50,505 nt of DNA from an uncultured Prevotellaceae bacterium (GTDB lineage Bacteria; Bacteroidota; Bacteroidia; Bacteroidales; Bacteroidaceae), in assembly GCA_902768105.1 (NCBI GenBank), contig CACXJZ010000016.1:1-50505 (forward strand), read 5' to 3'. A program made the position numbers and the translations under genes. Positions 26,476 to 33,724 of the stretch are shown here, one piece after another. Each line of letters opens with the position of its first letter. The first letter of the stretch is position 1. The notes beneath the pieces are model-generated. The model ran no database searches and had not been told where the DNA came from. It saw only the letters and a program-made list of their open reading frames with translations.

Positions 26476-27126
26476 ATGGCAACGTACTACATCGTAGAAA
26501 ACAACAAGCAGGCAGGTCCCTTCACTTACGACCAGCTTGCAGCAAAGGGTATCACCCCCGAGACAAACGTATGGACTGAGGGCATGGCCAACTGGACACC
26601 CGCAAGTCAAGTAAGCGAACTGCAGGCGCTCTTTGCACCCCAGATGCCCCCACAGCCCGAGCCACAGTATGCTCCGCAACCCGAGCCACAGTATGCTCCA
26701 CAGCCTGAGCCACAGTATGCTCCGCAGCCGCAATACACCCCGCAGCCCGAGCCCGATCAGGAGACGGTGCTGCAGGACGAGCCGCAGGCAGACTACAGCT
26801 CAAGCAGCAGCCAAAACGATTATGAGGTGCCAGCCACCATGCCGAAGGACTACAAGATGCAGGCCATCATCCTGATTGCCGCCTCTGTCTTCTGCTGCGG
26901 TGTGTGCGCAGGTATCATCAACCTGGTACTTGGTATCATGGCCTTGCTCGAGAGCAACAAGATTGAGGGCTTCTATCAGGGAGGCAACTACGCCGCTGCA
27001 CAGGAAGCCAGCGACAAGGCAGGCAAATACTTCAAGATTGGCATCATCATCCTTGGTGTAGGTCTCGTACTCGAGGTAATCTTCACGATTATCTACGTCA
27101 TCATCGGCATTGCAGCCAACAGCTAA
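26476..27126 (+). CDS. GYF_2 and CD225-type membrane protein with Pro/Gln/Tyr repeat linker
   Basis: This is a 216-residue paralogue of the preceding protein. It has an N-terminal GYF_2 domain (MATYYIVENNKQAGPFTYDQ, VWTEGMANWTPASQVSEL), a linker made of PEPQYAPQ repeats and an acidic stretch, and two membrane segments. The CD225-like core reads FCCGVCAGIINLVLGIMALL and FYQGGNYAAAQEASDKAGK. The linker repeats are 24 bp long at 26656-26727 plus a partial unit to 26745. It follows its partner by 40 bp and precedes the DUF2752 gene by 1 bp, so the three are probably one operon. Confidence 0.85.
   Translation: MATYYIVENNKQAGPFTYDQLAAKGITPETNVWTEGMANWTPASQVSELQALFAPQMPPQPEPQYAPQPEPQYAPQPEPQYAPQPQYTPQPEPDQETVLQDEPQADYSSSSSQNDYEVPATMPKDYKMQAIILIAASVFCCGVCAGIINLVLGIMALLESNKIEGFYQGGNYAAAQEASDKAGKYFKIGIIILGVGLVLEVIFTIIYVIIGIAANS
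26656..26745 (+). repeat. 24-bp tandem repeat encoding PEPQYAPQ
   Basis: Three full units (26656-26679, 26680-26703, 26704-26727) with synonymous differences are followed by a partial unit to 26745. They lie in frame inside the second GYF protein and could change copy number by slippage, altering linker length. Confidence 0.85.
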
Positions 27127-27127
27127 C

Positions 27128-27514
27128 ATGAAGTTCAGACCCAATACTCGAACCAGTATCGCACTCCTAGTGCTGCTGGCAGTCGTTGTTGCGGGTGTCT
27201 ATTTCCTGTTCGACCCCTCGGCGTCGGGATATTTCCCCCGATGCCGGTTTCTGGCGCTGACAGGCTATAAATGTCCAGGCTGTGGAGCACAACGCATGCT
27301 CCACAGTTTGTTACATCTCGACTTCGCTGCGGCATTCCGTTATAATGCCTACCTGCTCACGCTCTTCCCCGTGTTCGTCGTCCTGCTGCTTTTGGACGGC
27401 TGGCAGAAGTGGATGTCGCGCAAGTGGACCGACCGCACCACCTACATCCTGGTGGGCCTCTTCCTCTTTACGACCCTCCTTTGGTGGGTGCTCCGCAACG
27501 TCTTCGACTGTTGA
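27128..27514 (+). CDS. DUF2752 family membrane protein
   Basis: The 128-residue protein matches DUF2752. The diagnostic Cys-rich turn CPGCGAQRMLHSLLHLDF follows a first membrane segment, and two further hydrophobic segments make up the rest (LLTLFPVFVVLLLLDGW; YILVGLFLFTTLLWWVL). Function is unknown. DUF2752 genes in Bacteroidetes commonly accompany TM2 or CD225 proteins, and here the gene starts 1 bp after the second GYF/CD225 gene, so a membrane complex is plausible. The start ATG at 27128 precedes KFRPNTRT; a slightly earlier ATG at 27110 lies inside the preceding gene. Confidence 0.85.
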   Translation: MKFRPNTRTSIALLVLLAVVVAGVYFLFDPSASGYFPRCRFLALTGYKCPGCGAQRMLHSLLHLDFAAAFRYNAYLLTLFPVFVVLLLLDGWQKWMSRKWTDRTTYILVGLFLFTTLLWWVLRNVFDC

Positions 27515-27573
27515 CCTGAAGGCCCCCACCCAACATTAAACAGATTATCTAACCAATTAAAAAATAAAAAGAT

Positions 27574-27894
27574 ATGGCAAATAGTAATTTACAGGTTGTA
27601 ACATTCAGTCAACCCATTAACGTAGTATTCGAAGCCTTTGCAGAAGCTATCTCGCGCGCAGGCATGAACTACCCGATTAAGAACGAGACGTCTCACCAGC
27701 TGACCTCAGCCAAGCCCTTCCTGATTGAGTTCCTTGGCGAGAAGATTTTTATCTCCATGAAGGAAGCCGCCGACGGCGGAACCAGCGTGCAGGTCAAGTC
27801 AGAGTCCGCATTCCCCTTCACCCTCTACGACATGGGCAAGAACAAGCAGAACGTTGACAACCTCATCATGCACGCCAAGGCCATCCTGAAATAA
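27574..27894 (+). CDS. Small hypothetical protein
   Basis: The 106-residue soluble protein (MANSNLQVVTFSQPINVV at the N-terminus, ending DNLIMHAKAILK) belongs to no family I recognise. Predicted beta strands alternate with two helices, and there is no signal or membrane segment. An A-rich leader without a promoter of its own separates it by 59 bp from the DUF2752 gene, and a terminator follows 30 bp later. It is therefore probably the last gene of the GYF/CD225 transcript. Confidence 0.7.
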   Translation: MANSNLQVVTFSQPINVVFEAFAEAISRAGMNYPIKNETSHQLTSAKPFLIEFLGEKIFISMKEAADGGTSVQVKSESAFPFTLYDMGKNKQNVDNLIMHAKAILK

Positions 27895-27923
27895 CTTGGT
27901 GTAAACAAGAAACACCAAACATC

Positions 27924-27961
27924 AATGGGCAAGCCTCACTACGAGACCTGCCCATTTTTTG
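27924..27961 (+). terminator. Rho-independent terminator of the GYF/CD225/DUF2752 unit
   Basis: AATGGGCA (27924-27931) pairs with TGCCCATT (27949-27956), with an inner CTC/GAG pairing, followed by a run of T. Confidence 0.85.
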
Positions 27962-27996
27962 TGGAGTTTATTGTATCACGTTTCCCGTAATGAAAC

Positions 27997-28044
27997 GCAC
28001 CTTTTCATGCTATGAATCGTATGGTTTCATGCCATGAAAAGTGC
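27997..28044. repeat. Imperfect inverted repeat of about 20 bp arms
   Basis: GCAC-C-TTTTCATGCTATGAA (27997-28016) and TTTCATGCCATGAAAAGTGC (28025-28044) are near reverse complements with a one-base bulge. Each arm is itself close to the palindrome TTTCATGNNATGAAA. It lies between a terminator and the HAD promoters. It could be an operator, a mobile repeat or an RNA hairpin; nothing here decides. Confidence 0.6.
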
Positions 28045-28079
28045 TGTATCTCGGAAAAAATCAAATAATCTACGATTAA

Positions 28080-28184
28080 TTTGGTTTTCCGCCTGAATTG
28101 CACTACTTTGGCTTCGTCGAAGGTACTCTCGCTCGAGAAAACTCAAAAATCTTTTGGTTTTCTTCTCACTTATTCGTACCTTTG
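28080..28184 (+). promoter_or_regulatory. Tandem promoters of the HAD-panB-MFS genes
   Basis: The proximal promoter is a consensus match: TTTG at 28153-28156, 20 nt, TACCTTTG at 28177-28184. A second, weaker one 74 bp upstream has TTTG at 28080-28083 and TACTTTG at 28104-28110. The sequence TTATTCGTACCTTTG is identical to that in the relA repeats, and TTGCACTACTTTG resembles relA P3. Confidence 0.7.
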
Positions 28185-28192
28185 CAGGTCGA

Positions 28193-28822
28193 ATGAAGAA
28201 AGAAGTGAAAGCAGCATTGTTTGACCTCGATGGAGTGGTCTTTGACACGGAGCCCCAATACACGGTGTTCTGGGGTGCACAATGTCGTGAGTTTCACCCT
28301 GAGCATCCCGGGTTGGAGCACGAGATAAAGGGGCAGACGCTGACGCAGATCTACGAGAAGTTTTTTACGGCCGACGGACTGGCCGAGAAGCAGCCGCTGA
28401 TTACCAAGAGGCTCGACGAATACGAGGCGCAGATGCACTATGACTACGTCAAGGGCTTCGAGGCGTTTGTGCGCGGGCTGCGCAGCAGGGGCATCAAGAC
28501 CGCTGTGGTGACCAGTTCGAACATGCCGAAGATGCAGAGCGTCTATAGGCAGCGTCCTGAGTTCCAGGGACTGTTTGATGCCATCCTGACGGCCGAGGAC
28601 TTCGAGCGCAGCAAGCCCGACCCTGACTGTTACCTGAAGGCGGCACAGCGCTTCGGTGCAGAGCCCGCCGAGTGTGTGGTCTTCGAGGACAGCTTCAACG
28701 GACTGAAGTCGGGTAGGGCAGCCGGCATGACGGTTGTGGGCCTGGCGACGACGAATGCGGCAGAGAAGATTGCCCCGTTGTGCGACGAGGTGATTTCCGA
28801 TTATATGAACTTTAAACTTTAA
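28193..28822 (+). CDS. HAD-superfamily phosphatase, beta-phosphoglucomutase-like
   Basis: The 209-residue protein has the HAD motifs: nucleophile FDLDGVVFDTEPQY (I), VTSSNMPK (II), the lysine in FERSKPDPDCYL (III) and VFEDSFNGLKSGRAAG (IV). A helical C1 cap lies between motifs I and II. It probably dephosphorylates a small sugar phosphate or nucleotide; the substrate cannot be read from sequence. The frame runs back to 28154, but the -7 promoter box lies at 28177-28184, so the ATG at 28193 is the start and the mRNA leader is only a few bases. panB follows after 9 bp. Confidence 0.88.
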   Translation: MKKEVKAALFDLDGVVFDTEPQYTVFWGAQCREFHPEHPGLEHEIKGQTLTQIYEKFFTADGLAEKQPLITKRLDEYEAQMHYDYVKGFEAFVRGLRSRGIKTAVVTSSNMPKMQSVYRQRPEFQGLFDAILTAEDFERSKPDPDCYLKAAQRFGAEPAECVVFEDSFNGLKSGRAAGMTVVGLATTNAAEKIAPLCDEVISDYMNFKL

Positions 28823-28831
28823 AAAAGAAAT

Positions 28832-29653
28832 ATGGCAGGTTATTTAGTTAGCGACGCTCGTAAGGTTACGACGCAGCGCTTTTTGGAAATGAAGCAGAAG
28901 GGTGAGAAAATCTCTATGCTCACATCGTATGACTACACAACGGCAGGTATCGTGGATAAGGCCGGCGTGGATGCAATCCTGGTTGGTGACTCCGCATCGA
29001 ACGTGATGGCAGGCAACCAGACGACGCTGCCCATCACCGTGGAGCAGATGATTTACCATGCTCGCTCGGTGGTGCGTGCCGTACAGCGTGCGCTGGTGGT
29101 TTGCGACATGCCCTTCGGCAGCTACCAGATTGGTTCGCACGATGGTGTGTCGAACGCTATTCGCATCATGAAGGAGAGCGGCTGCGACGCGCTGAAGCTG
29201 GAGGGCGGCATTGAGATTATTGACACCATCAAGCGCATACTGGATGCCGGCATCCCCGTCATTGGCCACTTAGGACTGACGCCCCAGAGCATCAATAAGT
29301 TCGGAACGTACGCTGTGCGTGCGAAGGACGAGGCAGAGGCTGCCAAGCTCATCAGCGACGCGAAGGCTCTTGCCGACGTGGGCTGTTTCTCGGTGGTGCT
29401 TGAGAAGGTGCCTGCCAAGCTGGCTGCTCAGGTGACTCAGGAAATCAGCATCCCCACCATCGGCATCGGAGCCGGCAACGGAACCGACGGTCAGGTGCTG
29501 GTGATTGCCGACATGCTGGGCATGAACCAGGGCTTCAGCCCCCGCTTCCTGCGTCGCTATGCCGACCTGAACACCATCATGACCGACGCCATCGGACAGT
29601 ATGTGACTGACGTGAAGTCGGGTGACTTCCCCAACGAACAGGAATCGTACTAA
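28832..29653 (+). CDS. panB: 3-methyl-2-oxobutanoate hydroxymethyltransferase
   Basis: The first committed step to pantothenate and coenzyme A: transfer of a hydroxymethyl group from methylenetetrahydrofolate to alpha-ketoisovalerate. The 273-residue protein has [20 protein letters not shown], the metal-binding [11 protein letters not shown], and [19 protein letters not shown] and [16 protein letters not shown], all hallmarks of PanB. No panC or panD is nearby. It lies between the HAD gene (9 bp) and an MFS gene (4 bp), clearly one transcript. Confidence 0.96.
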   Translation: MAGYLVSDARKVTTQRFLEMKQKGEKISMLTSYDYTTAGIVDKAGVDAILVGDSASNVMAGNQTTLPITVEQMIYHARSVVRAVQRALVVCDMPFGSYQIGSHDGVSNAIRIMKESGCDALKLEGGIEIIDTIKRILDAGIPVIGHLGLTPQSINKFGTYAVRAKDEAEAAKLISDAKALADVGCFSVVLEKVPAKLAAQVTQEISIPTIGIGAGNGTDGQVLVIADMLGMNQGFSPRFLRRYADLNTIMTDAIGQYVTDVKSGDFPNEQESY

Positions 29654-29657
29654 ACGC

Positions 29658-30836
29658 ATGAACACGCAAAACACTCCCGTTCATATCAAGCTGTGGCATA
29701 GAGAATTCTGGCAGATGGCTGTAGCAAACATGCTACTGAACATGTCAGCCTATATGCTCATACCTGTGCTGCCCTTGTGGCTGATGCAGGCAAAGCAGTT
29801 TACGCCACTGGAGACGGGAGTGTGCATGGGAATGACGGGCGTGGGCATCTACCTCTTGGGAGGCTTCTGCTCGTACCTTGTTCAGCGCTACCGCCGCAAC
29901 CAAGTGTGCCTGTGGGCCATCATCGTGATGGCGCTGGCGCTGGGCGGACTGTACTATCTGGAAGTGTCTCAGGAGTTTTTTGCCTCGAAGGAGCTGCTAT
30001 ACGTGCAGCGCATCGTCTTCGGTGCCTTCTTCGGACTGGCACAAATGGTACTCTCGAGCACGCTCATCATAGACACCAGCGAGTCGTTCCAGCGAACGGA
30101 AGCCAACTACGCGGCAGCATGGTTCTCTCGCTTTGCGCTGGCGCTGGGACCTATTGCCGGACTCACGCTCTACAGGCTGCTTGGCTTCGGTGTGACGCTG
30201 CTGGCCGTCATCGGTTGCTGTGTGGTTGCCTTGGTGCTGATTGAGCTGGTGAAGTTCCCCTTCCGCACGCCCGAGGACAACGTGAAGAAGCTGAGTCTTG
30301 ACCGCTTCTTCCTGCCTCACGGCCTGTGGCTGTATGTGAACATGCTGCTGACGACGACGGTGATTGGACTGCTGATGAGCACGGCGCTGACGGACTGGTT
30401 CTATGCCATCATGATGGGCGGCTTCCTGCTGGCCATCCTTGCCCAGCGATTCGTCTTTGTCGATGCTGAACTGAAGAGTGAGATTATCAGCGGACTCATT
30501 CTGATGGGGGCGGGCATACTGACGATGTACGTCCAGACGGGACAAGTGCTCTCCTACATCTCGCCGCTGTTCATCGGACTGGGCATCGGCATCATCGGCT
30601 CACGCTTCCTGCTGTTCTTCATCAAACTGAGCCGCCATTGCCAGCGCGGCACATCGCAGAGCATGTACATGCTTTGCTGGGAGACGGGCATAGCCCTGGG
30701 ACTGTTTGTCGGCTATGCGTTCCTGTACGGGCAGGAAAGCCTGCTCTATGTCGTCTCGCTGACGCTGATTCTTGTAGCGTTGTTGTTCTACAACTTCTTT
30801 ACCCATCGCTGGTTTATCACACACAAGAACCGCTAA
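29658..30836 (+). CDS. Major facilitator superfamily transporter
   Basis: The protein (392 residues) is hydrophobic with about 12 membrane segments and typical MFS half-repeats (LIPVLPLWLMQ in TM1-2 and MGMTGVGIYLLGGFCSYLVQ). A loop after TM2 (QRYRRNQVCLW) fits motif A only loosely. The substrate is unknown; a metabolite exporter is plausible. Its start is 4 bp after the panB stop. It ends in a 4-bp convergent overlap with addB. Confidence 0.85.
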   Translation: MNTQNTPVHIKLWHREFWQMAVANMLLNMSAYMLIPVLPLWLMQAKQFTPLETGVCMGMTGVGIYLLGGFCSYLVQRYRRNQVCLWAIIVMALALGGLYYLEVSQEFFASKELLYVQRIVFGAFFGLAQMVLSSTLIIDTSESFQRTEANYAAAWFSRFALALGPIAGLTLYRLLGFGVTLLAVIGCCVVALVLIELVKFPFRTPEDNVKKLSLDRFFLPHGLWLYVNMLLTTTVIGLLMSTALTDWFYAIMMGGFLLAILAQRFVFVDAELKSEIISGLILMGAGILTMYVQTGQVLSYISPLFIGLGIGIIGSRFLLFFIKLSRHCQRGTSQSMYMLCWETGIALGLFVGYAFLYGQESLLYVVSLTLILVALLFYNFFTHRWFITHKNR

Positions 30837-33724
30837 CTGTTGCACAGCGCTGCAAAGGGGCAACGGTCACAGCGGGTGGTCGTCGCAGTCGGGCGGAAAG
30901 GAACGGCCGGACTGAATATCTCGTTGATGACTTCCTCGAGCAAATGGATAAACTCAGCATTCCACGTCTTCACATCATCAATCGGGGTCTTGCCGAATTG
31001 CAGCGTCGGGTCGTAATTGTCCTGACTGGAACGCTGCACGAAGAAAAGGGCAGGGCTGACCTTTGACTGCGCAGGGTTGTACTCAACGGAGTTGCTGACG
31101 ATCACGCCGTAGAGGAATGTCTGCAGGTAGTAGTCGCTGTGCTTCTCTATCTTGGCGTTGTCAAAGATATGCTCCACGTCAGCTATCGGCTCAAGCTTGC
31201 CGCTTCCCGTCTTGTAATCGACCACGCGGATACGCCGCTCACCCGTAGCATCGTGGATGCAGTCAAGGCGGTCGATGATGCCTCCGAGCGTGGTGCCGAA
31301 CGGCTCACCCTCCAAGGGCTTCACGAGCCATTCGCACATGACGGGCTTCTCCAGTCCGAGGATGCTGAAGGGAGCCAGCTGACCGTCGATGGTGAGCAGC
31401 TGGCGCAGGTATCTGATGATGACCTCGCGGTTGATGATCTGAAGACCGTTCAAGTCGGGCATGGGTGCTGACACGGGGAGGTTGAACAGCTCCTTCTTGA
31501 TGGCATTGTCCACAGCCCGTTCTATCTCAGCCTTATTCTTCAGCAAGGCCCTGACAGGCGGCTTCGTCACTTCACGTCCCAGCTGTTCGTAGATGCGATG
31601 GGCTGCCTCGTGGAAAATGTTGCCGAAGATGCGGCCGTCGATGGCGTCCTCGTCGTTCTCCTCCAGCTCGCTCAGCCCGCCAATGTAATGGTAATAGAAA
31701 CTGAGTGGACAGCGCATGTAGCGATTGATGGCAGAAGGCGTGAGCAAGGGGCGCTGACGTCGCTCTTCGTCGGCACAGCTCAGGTCGAAGCGTTGCCGCA
31801 GCAACTTCATAACTTCGGGCGTCTTGACGATGGGCGACTGTTTCCGCTCGTGGGCGTTACGTCCCGTCTTGAGCGCCTGCTGTGCGATGTGCTGATTGCT
31901 CTCCACAAGCATTTGGAGCATGAAACGGCTCATCTCTCCCGTCTTGCCGTCTTCTGTGGCATTGTTATAGACCAGCGTCACGTCGCCTGCGCGTTGCAAC
32001 AGCCGGTGGAAATAGTAGGAATAGATGGCCACCTTATGGTCGATGGTGGTCAGGTCGAACGCCTTGCGGATGCTGTAGGGTATGAACGAGGTGTCGTTAA
32101 TGCCTCGTGGCATGTTACCCTCGTTGCAGGAGAGCACGAGCACGTGGTCGAAGTCCAGGTTACGTGTCTCGAGCACGCCCATCATCTGAATGCCCACGGC
32201 AGGCTCTCCGTGGAACGGTACCGAGGTGGCCTGGATGAGCTGTCCCAGCAGGCGGTAGAGCGTGGTGAGGTCGATGCGCAAGTCACCATCCTCCATGAGT
32301 CCGTAGAGGCGGTTCAGGAGCGTGTAGACGCGGAACACCGACTCAGCATGCAACGGGTCGGCATCGGTCCCTGTCTGACGGCTGCGCTCAGCAATCAGAC
32401 GGAGCATCTCCATCAGCCAGTGGCATGTCTGCATGGTCTTGTCGCCCTCCAGCCGGCTGAAGAGCAGCACGAGTGCATCGTCCAGTCCCAGCTGTTCGCG
32501 TGACGGGTAATAGATATGCTTCGTGTTCAGCAGCTCATAGAGTTCCTGATGTCGGTCAGAGATATACTGCGCATAGGGATGGCGCAACACCTTATTAATA
32601 TATTGCAGGCGGAAGCGGTCGGACTTCTCCACGTAGCCTGCCGTCTGCAAGGCAAAGAGCTGCATGAGCATGGACGAAACGGGAGCTTGTGACAGCGGAT
32701 AGCCCGTCGTGATGTTCACCTTATCTACTTCGTCGGGGAGACAATGGATGGCCATTGGCAGCAAGGACTCGTCACACAGCACGACAGCAGTCCGCTTGCC
32801 GGCATTGATGCGACCGTTGGCCTGGAGCCATTGTGTCATATAATGCGCCTGAATGTCCTCTGTGGTGGCAGAGATATAGGTCAGCTGCTTGGGCTTCTGG
32901 AAGTTCCTGTAGATGTCGTCGTTCCTGTTGCTAAGCTCGTTGGAGAACTTGTCCAGATACTGGGAGATATAGAAGCCTGCCTCATTGTCCTTCATATAAT
33001 AGTGGTCGTAGTCCCAATAGAAACGGGCTTTCTGCTGTTCCTGCAGATGACGGAAGAGCAGCTGCTCCACCTTCTGTAGCAGATTGAAGCCCACGAAGAG
33101 ATACTGCTCATGTTCAAAGCAAATGGTCTCGTCGGTAGCTACCTGACGATATAGTGCACCCTCGTAGGCCAGTCCCTGTTGCCGGAGCGTCTGGTTGAAG
33201 GCGTGATAAATGTCGCCGAAGTGGCTCCACAGGTTGAGGAAGCGCTGTTTGAGTTCGGTATTCTGCTCCTCGGAGAAATTGCCGAAGAACTTTCGGATGA
33301 TGGCCTTCTGGTCGTCGGTCAGGTAGGACACGTCATCCAGTTCATGCAGGTCGCGCAGATTGGCAAACACCTTGTCGGCATCGGCCATGTTCTTGTCGAT
33401 GTCGTCGAAGTCAGTAAGGAGCAGTTGTCCCCAGCCGTAGAAATGGTCGAGTGTCTCGTTGATGCTCGTCTCCCTGACGAAGCACTTATGCAGGTCGCAG
33501 ATGAGTTTGATGGAGTCGGCCACCTGCAGCTGGGCATGATGGCGGAACAGTTCGCTGATGGTCAGGTAGGCAGGACTCCAGATGGGACGTCCCGCCAGGC
33601 GTGCCAGACAGTCGTTGAAGAACAGCGATGCGCGCTTGTTGGGAAACACAACAGCCAGTCGTGACAAGTCGGTGCCGTATTTCTCGAGCATGTCTGCTGC
33701 TACATATTCCAGAAACGTTTTCAT
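30833..33724 (-). CDS. addB: AddB-like PD-(D/E)XK nuclease/helicase subunit
   Basis: The 963-residue protein resembles AddB/RexB, the partner of AddA in Bacteroidetes double-strand-break processing. The C-terminal RecB-type nuclease is visible in YMRCPLSFYYHYIGG (about residue 670) and GGIIDRLDC followed by VVDYKTGSGK (catalytic Asp/Lys). An Fe-S cluster is expected from Cys in YMRCPL plus the triple CDRCPFAALC near the end. The N-terminal part is a degenerate helicase fold (LAVVFPNKRASLFFNDCLA). It overlaps addA by 4 bp, so the two subunits are translated in tandem. Confidence 0.88.
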   Translation of the reverse strand: MKTFLEYVAADMLEKYGTDLSRLAVVFPNKRASLFFNDCLARLAGRPIWSPAYLTISELFRHHAQLQVADSIKLICDLHKCFVRETSINETLDHFYGWGQLLLTDFDDIDKNMADADKVFANLRDLHELDDVSYLTDDQKAIIRKFFGNFSEEQNTELKQRFLNLWSHFGDIYHAFNQTLRQQGLAYEGALYRQVATDETICFEHEQYLFVGFNLLQKVEQLLFRHLQEQQKARFYWDYDHYYMKDNEAGFYISQYLDKFSNELSNRNDDIYRNFQKPKQLTYISATTEDIQAHYMTQWLQANGRINAGKRTAVVLCDESLLPMAIHCLPDEVDKVNITTGYPLSQAPVSSMLMQLFALQTAGYVEKSDRFRLQYINKVLRHPYAQYISDRHQELYELLNTKHIYYPSREQLGLDDALVLLFSRLEGDKTMQTCHWLMEMLRLIAERSRQTGTDADPLHAESVFRVYTLLNRLYGLMEDGDLRIDLTTLYRLLGQLIQATSVPFHGEPAVGIQMMGVLETRNLDFDHVLVLSCNEGNMPRGINDTSFIPYSIRKAFDLTTIDHKVAIYSYYFHRLLQRAGDVTLVYNNATEDGKTGEMSRFMLQMLVESNQHIAQQALKTGRNAHERKQSPIVKTPEVMKLLRQRFDLSCADEERRQRPLLTPSAINRYMRCPLSFYYHYIGGLSELEENDEDAIDGRIFGNIFHEAAHRIYEQLGREVTKPPVRALLKNKAEIERAVDNAIKKELFNLPVSAPMPDLNGLQIINREVIIRYLRQLLTIDGQLAPFSILGLEKPVMCEWLVKPLEGEPFGTTLGGIIDRLDCIHDATGERRIRVVDYKTGSGKLEPIADVEHIFDNAKIEKHSDYYLQTFLYGVIVSNSVEYNPAQSKVSPALFFVQRSSQDNYDPTLQFGKTPIDDVKTWNAEFIHLLEEVINEIFSPAVPFRPTATTTRCDRCPFAALCNS

